This document shows, in pieces, positions 11,490-64,000 of a stretch of 64,000 nt of DNA; the first letter of the stretch is position 1; the number at the start of each line of letters is the position of its first letter. The notes below the pieces were generated by a model. That model worked only from the letters and a program-made list of their open reading frames with translations, made no database searches and was not told where the DNA came from. Origin of the DNA: Lytechinus pictus. Its lineage: Eukaryota; Echinodermata; Echinoidea; Temnopleuroida; Toxopneustidae. The position numbers and the translations under genes are program-made. The stretch covers positions 50,436,901 to 50,500,900 of the forward strand of contig NC_087249.1 of NCBI RefSeq assembly GCF_037042905.1. The letters run 5' to 3'.

Positions 11490-11740
11490 TTTTCAGCTCG
11501 CGCTTCGCGCTCGCATGCTATCTTGAGCAAAAACCCATACTTTTCATGATTAAATAGGTGAATAGAATGTCCCGTTTTCAGTTCTAAACCTCAAAAGAAC
11601 TCCTGCTTCGATTTGCAATAATCTTTTGTTGGATATACATGTATATCTTGTTCTTTTATTAAAAACGTCCATTAAGCTGTCATTTTTTAAAGATCGAAAT
11701 ATCAAAATTTTCGGCTCGCGGTTCGCATGATATCTTGAGC
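11490..11740. repeat. Tandem GCTCGCGCTTCGCG repeat (cluster 1)
   Basis: TTTTCAGCTCGCGCTTCGCG at about 11489 is echoed by TTTTCGGCTCGCGGTTCGC at about 11708. Both are followed by GATATCTTGAGC or CTATCTTGAGC and then AAAACCCATACTTTT. The period is about 220 bp. The family recurs at 13.4-13.95 kb. Confidence 0.5.
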
Positions 11741-12124
11741 TAAAACCCATACTTTTGGGGATCGAGTGTTTCATGAAGGTTATTTTAAGTGATATTTCAT
11801 CGACAAATCTACTCTTGGTCAATCAGATATGAAGTTTTTTTTTTTAAATAAATAATAACAGTTATGAATGAAAACTGACATTGTTTCTCTTAATGCTCGG
11901 CTGAACAACATAAACAATGTTCTATTAATTATTGAACCATCAAGCCCAAACAGCCAACCATGCATTCTATGAAGTTTGCTTTGAAGAAATTATTTGACTC
12001 TGAAAGAACTCCTCGTGATATTCATGTCAATGATCCATGCAAGTATGAAATTACTATAAACAAATTATAACACATGTCATTGGAAAATTATCCTCTTTTC
12101 ACTTTTTAATTATTTTTTTTTTGC

Positions 12125-12363
12125 AGACAATAAGGACCATAAATCTATGGATGCAAAAAAGATGCGATCAGGATAGTGCGTTCATGGTTGTTTTAAATTT
12201 GACCGCAAGTGGCCCGCGCTTGACGGTTGATTCAATTAGGCATGACCCTACTGTTTTAGGGAGCAAGAGGATAGAGGGTAGCCCCGTTCGGTGGCGTTCA
12301 GGAAACCCTGGGATTAGGTCCAGGTCCTCTTTAGATCTCTATCGGACGGACGTTAGGTCCTAG
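12125..12363 (+). other. Unassigned GC-richer open frame after an AG acceptor-like site
   Basis: TTTTTTGCAG at 12117-12126 resembles a 3' splice site and is followed by an open frame to a stop at 12361-12363, richer in G+C than its surroundings. The translation (for example VVLNLTASGPRLTVDSIRHD) matches nothing I recognise. No donor site or partner exon was found, so it may be a chance frame or a remnant of a repeat. Confidence 0.15.
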
Positions 12364-12676
12364 AGCTCTGCTGGACAGTCTGTACATAATTTCTCTCATA
12401 CACGCTTATATACCATTTCTCTTGCTTTCTTTATTTTTCTCTCCTTCTCCTCCAAATCGCTCACTCTTTTTCTTCTCTTTCAGTGTATGCTTTCATTCTC
12501 TTATCTTTCTCATATCAACTCGCCCTGTAACTATGGTAACCAATATTTATTATTATTATTATTATTCCACATCTCCTATCTTACTAATTTTTCGAAAAAC
12601 CCTTTCTATCTTCCCATTGTGTATCAGCTCCATCTCTCTCCATTTTGTATATAAGATCATGAGCATTATAAAGTAG

Positions 12677-12703
12677 CACTCTCTCTCTCTCTCTCTCTCT
12701 CCT
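12677..12703. repeat. (CT)n microsatellite
   Basis: About twelve consecutive CT dinucleotides, followed by a pyrimidine-rich tail. Confidence 0.9.
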
Positions 12704-12879
12704 TCTTTCTGTCCCCCTGACAGAAGTCTTTTTATTTTTTCTAATTTTGGGGAGTAATCCCCCCCCTCCCATTTTAAGTAAGGACGTCTTTTTCATGTAA
12801 AAAAAAAATCAAACCACTTCATATGCCACAATCTCGATTGTGAAATCTCATGGTTCATGTCGTGTGATCTGATGGGTCA

Positions 12880-12960
12880 TGTGGTCTAGCGGCTAGAGCA
12901 TCGGATGGTGCGAGTTCGAATCCTTGCTTTGCCATTGTCTCCACATTTATTGGAAAAAAA
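12880..12960 (+). mobile_element. tRNA-derived SINE head fragment
   Basis: TGGTCTAGCGGCTAGAGC is a good RNA polymerase III A box, and GAGTTCGAATCC at 12912-12923 a good B box. The spacing is too short for an intact tRNA, because the anticodon-arm region is largely deleted. Sequence continues into an A-rich stretch. Best read as a decayed tRNA-SINE, not a functional tRNA gene. Confidence 0.6.
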
Positions 12961-13439
12961 AGGCCCGAGAGTAGTTTCCGTCATCTATATAAAATCAGTC
13001 ACCAAGACTGATTAACTTAGAGTAAAATGTAATCGACTCATACAGGATTAACAGAACCAGATTAAATTTGGTATCCATTATATTCCCATTTTGATCACCC
13101 CCTCTCACTAGTCTTTACTCAAATCTTTATCATAATGCCCAGTACCACACTCCTAATTTGATTAACCTCCATTTTCAATTTCCATGGGTCTGAGAACAAT
13201 CTTTAAAGAGTTCAAAGTAGCTTTGAGTAGATGCCTTGTAACAGGTGTATATATTTAAATGGGAAGAGGGTATGTTGTTAGATTTCTAAACAACTCCAGA
13301 GTTGGCGAAAATATGAGCCGACAAACTATTGATTAAAAATCAAATTAATTTTACATTCCATTCTTGTTTACCCAACATTTGGTCGAGTCATATGTTAACC
13401 GACTTATAAATTGGTAAAAACATTTCTTGGAGTTGTAGA

Positions 13440-13945
13440 GGCAGGCTTCCTTTACCCAATATTTGATTAGTGAGATACGTATCATGTTCATGATTACAAT
13501 GACTACAAAAATAGGTGAAATTCTTACAAAATCAGCAAACACATGGCGCTCGCATTAGATGACTATGGTGAGATATGCGTGCTCTTTGTGAAATCCTAAA
13601 AATAGTCCTTAAAATTTCCCTGTTTTGGGTCAATGTATACAAAAATATACAAAACTTTCAGCTCGCGCTAGCAATGTTTGTTTAATTATACAGGTACGTA
13701 TCATGATTACAAAATATTGCTGATATTGTCCCTTTTTTAGCACTGAATATCAACAATTTTCAGCTCGCGCTCGTATTATTTGATCGGTGAGATACAATAT
13801 CGGTTTAATGGCACAGTCCTTAAAATGTCTCCATTAGATCAGTAGGCCTATACCTGGAAATTAAGGGCGCTTCGTGCTCCCACTAAGTGACTCAAAATTG
13901 TTGCTGGTGCCCCCCATGCCGTGACCCACGGTGCGCCACTGGCTG
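13440..13945. repeat. GCTCGCGCT repeat cluster 2 with a GGTGCCCCCCATG end
   Basis: Diverged tandem units share ATTTGATYRGTGAGATAC, GTATCATG and TTTTCAGCTCGCGCT words at about 13460, 13680 and 13770. The right edge GGTGCCCCCCATG...GGTGCGCCACTGGC at 13907-13943 looks like a repeat terminus. This is the same family as 11.5-11.7 kb. Confidence 0.5.
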
Positions 13946-14018
13946 TTCCTTTAACATAATCACCCTTATTTATACACGTGCATCGATACGCACTCCCTGG
14001 TTTCACTGAGTGGCATGC

Positions 14019-14261
14019 ATGGCCGTACGCAGCAAGACAGGGGGGGGGGGGGGGGCAGGGGGCAGTTGCTCCCCAGATAATTTGATCATTTTTTTACTGG
14101 AATTTTTTACCAAAAGTCAAATGTTTGCATGAACTCCTTGAATTTCACTTTATACAAAAGTGCCCCCAAGAAAAACTCTGGCGCCTCGCTCCCCCACTTT
14201 TTAGTTTCTTTAAAAAAAATTATGCGCTTTGTAACCCACGATTTTTTTTGCGTACAGCCAT
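14019..14261. mobile_element. MITE with ATGGCCGTACGCA ends and a G16 run
   Basis: ATGGCCGTACGCA (14019-14031) and TGCGTACAGCCAT (14249-14261) are inverted ends with one mismatch. Just inside the left end is a run of about 16 G. Non-coding, 243 bp. Confidence 0.65.
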
Positions 14262-15184
14262 TATCACTAAAATAACATTGTGATATTGTACCCCCACCCC
14301 ATTACAAAATAAAGAAAATGAATATGAGTCTTGATTGCCGAATTATCCAATAAGAAGTTCATTTTATGATTACGAATGACCATCAAATTATGACGAAAAA
14401 CTGTTGTATTGTTTTAGAATAAACAAAACAAAACAAAACCTTGGAGATTAAAGTATCAGCGAGCAGGGATTTTCCCCCACCCTTGCATAAGTATATAGGG
14501 GCGCGACAGCAGTTTACAAGCGAAGATGTCTGCATATCTAACCGCAAACTGGGATATAATAAGAGAGAAGTCAAAACGAAATAGACCTACTTATATAGCA
14601 ATGATCATACTTGCTGATAACACCGAGGTGCGATCTAATAGGAAATGATACAAATCGCTCTTAACGACTGTTTGTACAACAGATGCATTATTTCGTATAA
14701 TTGCTTTAGATATCGACGGAAAGAAAGGCGGCTGATTTTTAATGACATACAGCTTTCTTGAACACGCTGAAGTTGTTGAATAAATGATATTAACCTAAGA
14801 TCTTGTCTGGGATGGTAATGTGTCGAAGAAAATGTCTGCAACGATGAGAAATATGAAGTCATTAACCCCTCTGAGTCCTCAACACACTTTGTTGACAGTG
14901 TGCTTATTGAAAATTATCAATAATGATTCCCCGATTACAAATCATTTAATTGATTTGAAATTTAAACCTATTTTACTACCCGTCGGAATTGGGGTGATTA
15001 TTTTGCAAATGTAAAGGTAATCTGAACTTCTGCAACGTAGCAGAAATAAGACAAATTGTCTCCCCGTTCGACAGACTGTTTGAAAATGCATTACATTCTG
15101 TCAAGACCCCATCTGTACGCCACTGATATACACACTTAATGTTGGGCAACATACTGTCCACTGTGTTTGGTAATGTATGTTGGC

Positions 15185-15212
15185 TAAATATATATATATA
15201 TATATATATATA
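15185..15212. repeat. (TA)n microsatellite
   Basis: A run of about twelve TA dinucleotides. Confidence 0.9.
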
Positions 15213-15311
15213 AAAACAAAGGAAGAGGGCCCCTTGCACAACGTGTATTGCAGCGCGTCATGTTCTACGTATAGGCGTAAATAAATCAAGCATTAACGCT
15301 AGACGTAGCTT

Positions 15312-15545
15312 CCAAGTATCTCTTTTATTGCGAGCTTTCGGCCAGGAGGGCCTTCATCAGGCCTATAATGCATTGAAACAAACAAAATAGAACAAAACCA
15401 TACAAATAAGATCGTAATAACAACAAAGTAAATAATGTGTAACAAAGGGTACAGAACAGAACTGTAACCCTTCTGTTCTGTACTCAACCCCCTCTGTTGT
15501 TATTTTTTGTTATCTTAGTGTAATCCTTCTGTTCTGTACCCTTTG

Positions 15546-15579
<34 letters not shown>

Positions 15580-15580
15580 T
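15312..15580 (-). repeat. Retroelement-like stem-loop next to a 21-bp inverted repeat and (TA)n
   Basis: On the minus strand CCTGATGAAGGCCC...TGGCCGAAAGCTCG (15361-15330) forms a short hairpin. A related but decayed version occurs on the + strand at about 62631. To its right, AACAAAGGGTACAGAACAGA (15441-15460, plus one base) is repeated as a perfect 21-bp inverted copy at 15527-15547, abutting a (TA)n tract at 15547-15577. The words CTGATGA and GAAA recall hammerhead ribozymes of Penelope-like elements, but a full ribozyme fold is not evident. Confidence 0.4.
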
Positions 15581-16584
15581 GGGCAATTATTATCCTATAA
15601 TATTGAGCAAATTTATTACCCAATAATTTTTTTTTTATGACTCAATTTGGGCAGATTTTAACCAATAGTTATGTGGACAGCCTTGTTGCCCAGGGTTGGT
15701 TAAAAGTTGGGCATTTTTGCCCAACTATTTTAAGAGTGAAGTGATACACCCTAAAAATTTTTTTCTCAAAATAACAAATATGCAACCCCAAAATATTGGC
15801 CAATTAACGGAGTGCTTGTATAGACTCTAACATTTTTACCAATCGATTTTAAAAGTGTATTCAAATATTTGTACTGACCTTCCATGATTGTTGTGATGAT
15901 TTTGTAATGTGTAACAAATGTATTTCTGCTTCTATTATTTCATAAATGACATGAAATGAAAAAAGAGAAAAAAACTCAAATCAATGATTATTTTCTTTAA
16001 ATGCTTGTTACTCATATATTGCCAATAATAGTGTCAAAAGTATAACTCTTGTTACATCGGGCCAACCCCAAAAGCCAACCCGTAGTAAAATTTTTGTTTC
16101 ACTTTGTTGAAATTCTTGTAATTTTGTATTTCGCAATTCATCCGAAATCTTAATATGACATATTGATTGCCGGGACACTAACTAATCCTATCTGTACATA
16201 AATACGTACAGGGTCTTCTATTTATTGTAACATGTCTATAGGGCGGATAGTCCTTAAGACAATTACGCTTGGAAACAAAATATTAGACGAAAATTGACAC
16301 TTAATGGAAAGAAAGATACTCCACGCCTTTACGACAGTACGTTTCTGATGATTGTGCAGTATGGAACATGATTATTTTAGAAAGATTATTATGTATTGTG
16401 AGGTAATGGGGATTGAGCTATCAAGTGTCGAGTTGAGATTAAAGATATACCCATGCTAGAAGCTACGGGTTTGTAATCGCCGGACACAGCGCACTACATC
16501 CATCAACGCCCCCGTCAGTCACCGCAGGCAACTCATCACCATCACACCTTCTTATCCTTAACGGAAGCAATGGCGTAACGACAA

Positions 16585-16617
16585 GCGGGGGGGGGGGGGG
16601 GGGGTGGGGGGGGGGGC
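16585..16617. repeat. G-run (about 18 plus 11 G)
   Basis: Two long G runs separated by a T, immediately after ATGGCGTAACGACAAGC, a word of the type seen at the edge of other G-run repeats here. Confidence 0.85.
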
Positions 16618-16734
16618 ACGGAGATCAGCCCCAACAAATTTACCAAATAAAAACGATGTTTTTAGTGTTTTCTCTTGTAGATTAATAAAAACTGAAACAT
16701 CTTTACGTTTTACAACGAGCAATCAGGAAAAATA

Positions 16735-17110
16735 ATTAAGTAAAAAGGAAAAGTAAAGTTAGAATTAAAATCAAAAGTAAAGTAAAAGTGAAAGTGAAAG
16801 TAGAAAAATAGAGATAAAAGTAAAACTAACAGTAAGAAGAAATTAAAAGTAAAAAGAAAACTGCATCTAAGATAAATTAAAAGTAAATATAAATAAAGTA
16901 ATAGTAAAAGAAAGGGTAAAAAGCAGAAGTAAAAATTGAAAGCAAAGTAATATAAAGGATAAAAGTAGAATTAAAAATTAAGAGTAAATGTAATATAAAG
17001 CATACAAGTAGAATTTAAAATCAAAAGTAAAAGCAGAAATAAAATTAAAAGTAAAGGATAAAGTATAAAGGAACGGAAAGCAAAGCAAACTAATGGTAGA
17101 TAAGTAAAAT
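16735..17110. repeat. Degenerate AAAGTAAAAGT tandem repeat
   Basis: Almost continuous short units (AGTAAAAGTAAA, GAAAGTAGAA, TAAAGTAAAA) extend over about 370 bp and produce spurious Phe/Tyr-rich frames on the minus strand. Confidence 0.8.
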
Positions 17111-18360
17111 TGGTAGAATGTGTAAAACTTAAAGTGAGGTAATTGCCAAAAAATAAAAATATTTAAGGGTGAAAGTTGAAATAAAAGTGAACAAGAGAAC
17201 AAGGAAAAACTCACAAGCACCCCTCAACGAGCCTGCACATATTGTATTTTTCGTAAAGAAGGAGTGGGGGGGGGGGGCTACAGAATCGCCATTTGGTATG
17301 GGCAAAACCCCTTCATTATACATATTGTTCGAATCAATCTAAATATTGTAATCGAACATGACAAATTTACTAAAATTATTGTTCTTAACAAATATGATCT
17401 CCTACCAAATTAATGTAACATTCACAATCGTCATAAGCAGAATGCTTTAAAAAACGACAGTTATAATTTGCAGTACATAGCACGTAATTATATGTATATA
17501 TATATTTTTTTACATTTAAACATAAATTAAATCGGCTGATTAAAGTTTAGCTTGAATGTAATTTCATTCCCATATTCTGTGCTTAAAATATAACATTATA
17601 AGTATTACAGGGTGTGACAAGAATGTCAAAACATAGATGTATTAATTTGGCAAATAAGCTTGTCATTTGGTTATTCTCGCAAAACAAATACATTTACGTT
17701 GAGTCACAACGTGGCAGCTGGCACACTTCATATTTTTGGGTAATGAAACACCTTAGTGCATTAATTCTGATTGAACGTAACGGATCCAAGTGCGCATGAA
17801 GAGCGAAGTATTGAGGGACCAACTATATGGAATTATGTTTGCCACTTGAAGAAAAAATGATTCTGAAATAATAAACGTTTACAATACGACACAAGTTTGA
17901 CGCTGACCCGCCAGGACATGATCTGGCCAACCTAAAGAGGAGACAGAATTTGGAGCTGATTAGACTGCGTTCAGAAGCATCCCTAAGTATCAATAAGATA
18001 TATAAGATTACCAGCGTGATCCTGCAATGAGGACAATGTAGATATACATTTAGGCCGAATTTATTGAGAGTTGATTTACTCAAAACTTGCGACCAAAGTG
18101 AGATTAGTCTGCAGATTCAAACCCTTACACGGATGGAGACGGAACAAATCCTATTTTTTCTGCAGACGTTTTTCAACCTTTCATGATTCTGCATCAATGT
18201 GAAGCATGCAATACAAGACTAGTGGGATTGTATCGTTAGTTTGAGTTTTGTACTCTGGTATATATACTGCCCTCAACCGTGAGCCATACGAAATCGTCCA
18301 TCGAATCAATTCCAGACTTGTTATCAACGAGAACGGGTGCACAGTGGTTTACCCTCAGAT
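17111..18360. other. Non-genic stretch upstream of EPHX2
   Basis: AT-rich, with a G11 run near 17267. No supported frames. A segment from 17600 to 17820 has no internal structure that I recognise. The part nearest EPHX2 may hold its promoter. Confidence 0.35.
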
Positions 18361-18368
18361 AAATGTTC

Positions 18369-18376
18369 TATAAATA
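18369..18376 (+). promoter_or_regulatory. Candidate TATA box for EPHX2
   Basis: TATAAATA lies about 530 bases before the preferred EPHX2 start codon and about 30 bases before TTCAAGT at 18401-18407, which could act as an initiator. A weaker TATATATA occurs at 18258-18265. Such words are common in AT-rich DNA, so this is only a candidate. Confidence 0.25.
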
Positions 18377-18901
18377 CGGTTTGCATACAATCACGACAAT
18401 GTTCAAGTGTATTTGATCAACGTTTTTAGCTCAGGATTTCTAAATTAAGGACAAAATGTTTGGATGAACTTGATATATTATTTTGTTTTTAATCGTCTCG
18501 TCAATCTTTCTTTTGCGATTGTGCTCATATTTTGGGATATTTGTCTACCCGTATTTAGACTGAAAGTGGAGTGATCAAAGAAAAATATCTTCTGCTGGTT
18601 TAACTTTAGATCTTGTACTTTGGAATTGCTGATATTTTTCTTTTATCAGAGACAGATTAATTGGATAACAATGCTGATATATAAATCTGATCAGGCCTAC
18701 ATCGATTCGGAGTTTCGAGTCGACGACCGAGCCCGGCTAGAAGTAGGAGAAATCCCCACCGTCTCTGACGCCGTTTGCCTCCACTGCCGGAAAAGCAAGA
18801 GGAAATTCCGAAAAGTTTTTTCTTATCTGCGCTCTCACCTGAAGTGGAAGAGGGGGAAGCAGACATCTTCTTCGATGCCGATGTCGACGACGGCGACGGA
18901 T

Positions 18902-63419
<44,518 letters not shown>

Positions 63420-63859
63420 GTAAGTTTTCACTGTATTGTTGTAAACATTTTTTTAACGGTATGATGGTATTCCCCAATGTCCCATTCTGGGGCCCGTTCT
63501 CTTCGTCATCAAAATTACAGTCTCATCTGAAGCAAATAAATATGCCTCCATCAAAGTTTTTTTAAAAGAAAATTCTCTGAATTTTGATGACGTCTATATG
63601 GTTCCTGTTTTAAAACTTATTTTATCACCAATGTCTGAAAAGGAGTTGGGGCTATATTGCTGTCCGTCAACCAAGCTTGAGAGCTAATCGAAACTAGCCA
63701 CGGAAACTGGCGTCACACCAATACTCTTCTATTCTGAAAATTCTGTTGACATGTTGACAAGCATTATCGTTGCCAAACTTAAGTGACCGGTAGCCATTTT
63801 CTCTTTTGTAAAAGACCTCGCGCGTTAACATATGCGGGTATATAAATAAAAATTTATGG

Positions 63860-64000
63860 GGGGGGGAATAAATTTATGGAAAAAAGTCTGAGAGCGAGAG
63901 ATAGATAAATAGGGAGAGAGTGAGTGAGAGAGGGAGAGAAAGAGAGGGAGAGAGCGAGAAAAAAAGACAGAAAGAGAGAAAGCAAGAAAGAGGATGGAGT
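63860..64000. repeat. G run and GA-rich tract at the window end
   Basis: A short G run followed by GAGAGA and GAAAGA-rich DNA to the end of the window, inside the intron after EPHX2 exon 9. Confidence 0.8.

Larger units (their letters stand above)
9616..12120. other. Non-genic stretch with homopolymer runs
   Basis: No supported gene. It contains a C10/A8 junction near 10200, a T run beside a G10 run near 10430, and the G-run and CGCTTCGCG repeats listed separately. A GC-richer patch at about 10980-11100 has no coding frame. Confidence 0.4.

Noticed and set aside
15300..15362. A complete hammerhead ribozyme on the minus strand
   Set aside because: CTGATGA and GAAA flank a GGCC/GGCC stem, but an extra A sits at the stem base. 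No stem III partner, cleavage triplet or stem I is evident.

Overview
This is AT-rich eukaryotic DNA from an animal. Coding sequence is sparse, with GT-AG introns up to 27 kb, dense short inverted-repeat (MITE-like) elements, tRNA-derived SINE heads, decayed LINEs and more than twenty long G or C runs. A FAM181 homologue, an EPHX2-type soluble epoxide hydrolase and this repeat set fit a marine invertebrate deuterostome, most likely an echinoderm (perhaps a sea urchin). That assignment is inferred, since no database search was possible.

Only two protein genes can be supported, both on the + strand. The first is an uninterrupted 418-codon frame at 3361-4617. I identify it as a FAM181 family member from its N-terminal [10 protein letters not shown]...NHRKYL block and from a YAP-like TEAD-binding loop (R-x-LPSSFF). 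The second is EPHX2, read here as nine exons (18902-63419) that leave the window at its right edge. Exons 1-5 encode the HAD-like phosphatase domain, exon 6 the linker, and exons 7-9 the start of the alpha/beta-hydrolase domain. All exon joins keep frame and have GT/AG sites. Two catalytic signatures deviate: phosphatase motif I reads DLGGV instead of DxDxV, and the hydrolase HGxP motif reads HDFE.

The rest is non-genic. Region 1-3.3 kb is AT-rich with a G-run hairpin element. Region 4.8-18 kb holds several inverted-repeat elements, a rearranged LINE, G-run repeats and SINE fragments. EPHX2 intron 1 (19.0-46.3 kb) carries a tRNA-SINE, a 210-bp GAAA microsatellite, a large hairpin built of 15-16-nt units, a 533-bp element with two perfect 29-30-bp hairpins, LINE reverse-transcriptase debris and several MITE families. 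Later introns hold a tandem repeat with DR1-like nuclear-receptor sites (intron 2), a CACAGTGTG-rich repeat (intron 3), an exact 316-bp tandem duplication (intron 4), a TTAA-flanked MITE and a LINE 3' end (intron 5), an AACCAG-rich minisatellite (intron 7) and a 36-bp perfect inverted repeat (also intron 7).

I see no complete functional tRNA or rRNA gene, CRISPR array or autonomous transposon. No whole new system stands out. The most checkable novelties are the altered EPHX2 motifs, the TEAD-loop FAM181 homologue, the DR1-bearing intronic repeat and the iterated-hairpin elements.
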